The notes under the pieces are model-generated. The model was not told where the DNA came from and searched no databases. It saw nothing but the letters and a program-made list of their open reading frames with translations. A stretch of 64,000 nucleotides of DNA. It comes from Hepsetus odoe. Lineage: Eukaryota; Chordata; Actinopteri; Characiformes; Hepsetidae. The stretch is from the NCBI GenBank assembly GCA_017165825.1, contig CM029376.1:22416558-22480557 (forward strand), written 5' to 3'. Numbering within the stretch: the stretch's first letter is position 1; every line of letters begins with the position of its first letter. The position numbers were made by a program, and so were the translations under genes. This document shows, in pieces, positions 60,401 to 64,000 of the stretch.

Positions 60401-63400
60401 AATTAACTGACATTTAATGTAAGTGTCATTAAAAGGCTACATGTTAAGACATGCCTAAGATGAAATGCTTCAGAATACATAAACGGTTTATTAGATGTGC
60501 TAGAATTGAAAAAGCAGATCTGTTTAATAAAACACTAAAAATCTAATGGTTAAATAAAATGTTTGAAGACAAAAAAATATATGTATTTATATCCTCCTAA
60601 CCCTTATGTGGTGTTTGATTTTTGTTATTTATTAATGCTGTGAACCTACAGCATTATTGGTCTTTTATGAATAAAAGACCATTCTTGTATGAATATTTAA
60701 ACAGATTCACTTCATCTGCGTAACACGCAGTCAGACATTAACCATAAAAAAAGTTCATTATTTGCCATTTAAGTTTAAAACATGCAAAACCGATTCAAAT
60801 GATAATAGCAACTAAATATCGGGGAAAATAAATGTGCAGCATTTTTCATGTGTTTAAAACCAATGAACTGAACCTAGCTTTTAGTTGATAAAGAATCACA
60901 GAGACTTGAGATTAAACAATGACAGGAGTAATCTATTTTCAACCCTTAAATAACGTAAAACCATAATGCATCAGCAAAAGAAATGTGAACTTATGTTAAT
61001 TATTAAAGTTAAAACTGGTGGAACGTGCCAACTCTGCTGCTTCAATGCTAATTATATCCTAGGCAAACAATGCTTTATGTACAAGGCAGGCCTGCAATAC
61101 ATACATAATGCCTCAGCAATTTATGGCTCAAGAATGCGAGGTTACAGAGATATATGTGACAACAGAATGCAACAGTAACTGCAGACACAAAAAAGTGAAA
61201 AGGAACACACAAAGCTGATGATTAATTTACCAACAGGTAAATTAACGGATAATTAAGACCTCCCTTAAAATGTAGAAAATTCTAATTGTGTACCTGTAGG
61301 GCCTGAAAGCCATGTGGAGGAGGTTGAATGCAGTTTTGCTGAGCAGCACTGCCATCTTGTGGTGGCTGATTGTGATTCAGGGACATGCCAGACTGCGCTG
61401 GAGCTGGCAAAGTCATCTGTTAAGTAGTGACAAACATACATAAACATCTGTGGTTTTTAAGTTGTTATGACTAGTTCAGCTAAAGTAAGTCGGTTTAACA
61501 GCTTAATGTTTCACCAAGTGTGAGAACCTGAAGTGTACCTTAAGTGAAGCATTGTGTCCAGAATGGGAAACTAGGACTGAAGAACTGTTGCCTTGTGAGA
61601 GAGGAGCTTGGGGCTGATAAAAGGACAAAAGAAAATAATTAGCATACACAAAACATTTCCAAATCTGAACCTGTTGCTTTCAATGAAGTGCAACGTCACA
61701 GTAATAAAAAGTTAGCTAGATGATGACTCACCAGGCCATGTGTATGTTGCCCAGCATGCTGCTGGGGCAACTGCGGATGAGTACCGAGAGCAGCTACGGG
61801 GGGCAGAGTCTCGGACTCAGACACATTAACAGAGGACTGGGCTTCCATGCCTACAATGGATGTAGGAAAGTTGGAGAAGGAACAGATCTTGAACCAGCGT
61901 CTTAATTTTAAGCATTCTTAATTTTCTACAAACTTCAAAGCATCAACATGGCAATGCAAGTAACACTATTATATGTAAACAGAATTATTTCATCAGGTGT
62001 GCTTACTTGATGCAAGAGCCACAGGCTGCTGTAGCTGGTGTTGGTCCCCCTCAGGCTCCTCCGTTTCCATGGGAACTGTTGCTAGAGAGGGCACAGGGGG
62101 CATTGTCGTAGAGGACTGAGGATGAGGGGGCTCACCCTGAGCCTGCGGTCCTTTCTCCTCTTCATGCTTCTTCTTTTCCTGCTCATCCCGCACCAGCTGT
62201 CGCTGCTCTCTCTTCCTCCAGATGAAAGCCACGCGGTCCTTAATAGCTTTGGCTATTGTCTTATGGTCACCCTCGCAAACATAGCCAGAATCAACCTAGG
62301 AAAGGAAGAATGTGTGAGACCAGGAAAAGAAAATAATAACTGAAGCCCTAGTAAGAGGAGGAGGGAAAAAAAAAATAAATAAAAAAATAAGTTATCAAAG
62401 CAAGAACATCTGCAAAAATGAATTGTGCATTGATTTCCGCTACCATCTCTTGAGCCACATCCTCTGGGACGTCTTTGTGAAGATCAAAGGAAAACTCAAT
62501 GGCTTCATTATCCTTGTATTTCCCCTTAAGCTTCTTAACATCCTCAATGCGCAGCCAGAGCTTGATGGCAACCACCTCTCCATCATCCTCTTCTGCCAAC
62601 TCAACACGAACCCCTGTCTCTTCCTGGAAAAACGTGTGGTTCAACAGGTCCTTGATGGAATACCTGGAAAAACAGTGAACAAGAAAGGAGAAAAACAAAG
62701 ACAAACCATATTTGAGTTAATAGTTATGTTACAGTACAAACACTCATAGTACCAATTTGTTATCAGCAAACCTCTCATCTTTGTTCTGTCGAATGCAACC
62801 TTCAATGATTTCCTTGACTTCAGGAATTGCAACCTTATCAAAACTGCCAGGCTTCACACCCTACAGGAGTCAAACAGAAAATTATAAGTCATGCAGAGCC
62901 TACAGAATATATTTAACTCATTAATGCCTACTTTTAAAGCTGTTCCATATCAGAATATACATAACTCTGACTCTACTATACATATATACTATAAATGTAA
63001 TATACATGTCTGAGTCCCGTCTTTAAAACATTGTCACTATGTAAGCCAGGACAATGAGTACATTCCTCATTTATTACAACTAATTTGCTATAAAAAGGCA
63101 CATTCTGCAATAAAAAGCTATATTCTGCAATAACCTACTTATATCTTTAAGAATGTTTTTTACTTAAACATCATTCCAGTCAAAATTGAAGGCAGTAGCC
63201 GGGACATTTCAATAAAAATTTAAGTTTTAAACTGTACTGGAAGACAACTTACCACTCAGTGAGGGAAGAAAAAAAAGAAAAAAGTAAAAAAAAAAAAAAA
63301 AAAAAAGTAAAGAAAATGCCTCACACAAGGCCGAAAAGGGGACGATTAAAAGAACGAAGCGAAGGAGGAGAGAAGGATGAGCACACATGGCCCTCTCCCC

Positions 63401-63575
63401 CAGGGATGGGGACTTACGCTAGTCACTCTGCGATAGATCTGTGCCGCATTCTGGCACTCGGAGTACGGGTACTCAGAGGTAGCCATCTCCAGCATACACA
63501 TCCCAAAGGCATAGACATCCACTGACTCGTCATACTTCTCCTCATACATCTCAGGCGCCATGAACTCAGGGGTAC
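54463..63575 (-). CDS. wnk1: WNK1 serine/threonine kinase, partial: 21 exons from kinase subdomain VIII to the C-terminus
   Basis: Chloride-sensing kinase that activates SPAK/OSR1 and so controls cation-chloride cotransport. Exons, 5' to 3': 63418-63575, 62772-62860, 62444-62663, 62007-62295, 61732-61850, 61539-61613, 61294-61416, 59217-59300, 58596-58663, 58215-58359, 57947-58063, 57737-57850, 57609-57663, 57387-57518, 56515-57296, 56333-56437, 55813-56246, 55525-55706, 55334-55438, 54955-55121, 54463-54753. About 1283 residues are visible. Seen: GTPEFMAPE activation-loop end, PF1 domain (EVVAIKLWLRI), KDRVAFIWRKREQRQLV coiled coil, a second PF2-like domain (QLETHNRKMVTFKFDLDGDN), RFIVSPVPE, two RFQV motifs, SPGIEDIHALDKKLRSLF, a C-terminal coiled coil, GTFTDEDHQLVDNFARDAMN and an NLRTTQAS end. 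The ATP-binding exons lie past the right edge. Confidence 0.95.
57737..58063 (-). other. wnk1: wnk1: second PF2-like (CCT) domain, two symmetric exons
   Basis: Exons 57947-58063 (117 bp) and 57737-57850 (114 bp) both begin and end in phase 0. They encode ISNIGDRVAECQLETH, FKFDLDGDNPEEIAQIM and NSDFILESERESFIEQVRDV. The fold resembles the SPAK/OSR1 CCT domain and matches the corresponding block of human WNK1. Confidence 0.85.
59301..61293. other. long wnk1 intron (2.0 kb), no exon recognised
   Basis: AT-rich. I found no extended open frame on the wnk1 strand that would correspond to the large nervous-system HSN2 exon of mammals. Confidence 0.5.
62444..63575 (-). other. wnk1: wnk1: kinase C-lobe and autoinhibitory PF1 domain exons
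   Basis: Exon 63418-63575 carries subdomains VIII-X (GTPEFMAPEMYEEKYDE, DVYAFGMCMLEM, SEYPYSE). Exon 62772-62860 carries FDKVAIPEVKEIIEGCI. Exon 62444-62663 carries DLLNHTFFQEETGVRVELAE, followed by the PF1 fold that in mammals binds RFxV peptides and restrains the kinase. The sequence nearly equals human WNK1 as I recall it. Confidence 0.93.
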
Positions 63576-64000
63576 CTTAAATCAAAAGAATGGTTCAGAA
63601 CTCTCTCTCATTGCCCTACTACACCCTCTCCTCTGAAGTGGAGAGAGGAAGGTGATGGTGGTGTTGAAGAAGCCCACTCCAGCAACCTGGGAGAAGAGAA
63701 AGGGGTAGAGAGAGGAAGGTAAAAGGGATAGAGAGATAAAATAAAAAAAAAAGAGGGGGAAACAATCCTCAGTTAGCCTGTCATGTTAAGTAGCCCAAGT
63801 TTCTCGGTGTAAGGCCTTTAGGGCAGCACTAAGACAAGACTAGAACACAACCTACCACAAGGCCTGAAATGACCAAAGAACTCCATTCAACTGCATATTA
63901 AATATAAAAACACTCAAATTTGTTTACAAAAGCTGAGATAAGAGCACAGCGTGGTATTAGCCAAACAGAATATTACAAGGATATGAATGAGTATGAGGTG

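Noticed and set aside
1..64000. Search for CRISPR arrays, tRNA genes, rRNA and viral genes
   Set aside because: Direct repeats are microsatellites or SINEs; tRNA-like heads belong to SINEs and lack intact cloverleaf structure; no viral protein was recognised.

Overview
The window is genomic DNA of a ray-finned fish, very probably a teleost. Vertebrate genes are split by short GT-AG introns, the spaces between genes are AT-rich and full of dinucleotide repeats, tRNA-derived SINEs and decayed Tc1-like transposons, and the gene content is strictly animal. There are no bacterial operons, CRISPR arrays or phage genes.

Six protein-coding genes can be read with high confidence. From left to right they are gnai1 (minus strand, 5198-15903), a Gi-coupled muscarinic receptor of the M2/M4 class, best matched to chrm2 (plus, 29153-30834), fbxl14 (minus, 32560-33762, one exon), prr5/Protor-1 (minus, 35962-41191, with a candidate alternative first exon at 43132-43259), rad52 (plus, 48352-52053) and wnk1 (minus, 54463 to beyond the right edge; its first exons lie outside the window). 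Exon ends were placed by hand from splice dinucleotides, reading phase and remembered family alignments. Exon lengths add up to open reading frames of 354, 469, 400, 403 and 461 residues for the five complete genes, and about 1283 residues for the visible part of wnk1.

In human, FBXL14, RAD52 and WNK1 lie together on 12p13.33, so that part of the order looks ancestral. prr5, the muscarinic receptor and gnai1 belong to other human chromosomes. Two neighbours act in one signalling step: the M2-type receptor couples to Gi proteins such as gnai1. prr5 (mTORC2) and wnk1 (SPAK/OSR1 and SGK-linked ion transport) are also functionally close. These links are known biology; the linkage here may be chance.

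The spaces hold at least seven copies of one SINE family, all in the same orientation, two copies of a second SINE family (one interrupted by a first-family copy with a 13-bp target duplication, one sitting inside a Tc1-like element), two decayed Tc1-like transposons, a LINE 3' remnant and many microsatellites. The most unusual signal is a short inverted-repeat element with an identical 17-nt left arm at three places (16290, 34441, 44674). Each copy lies in the CpG-rich upstream region of a different gene (gnai1, fbxl14, prr5), and the interiors differ.
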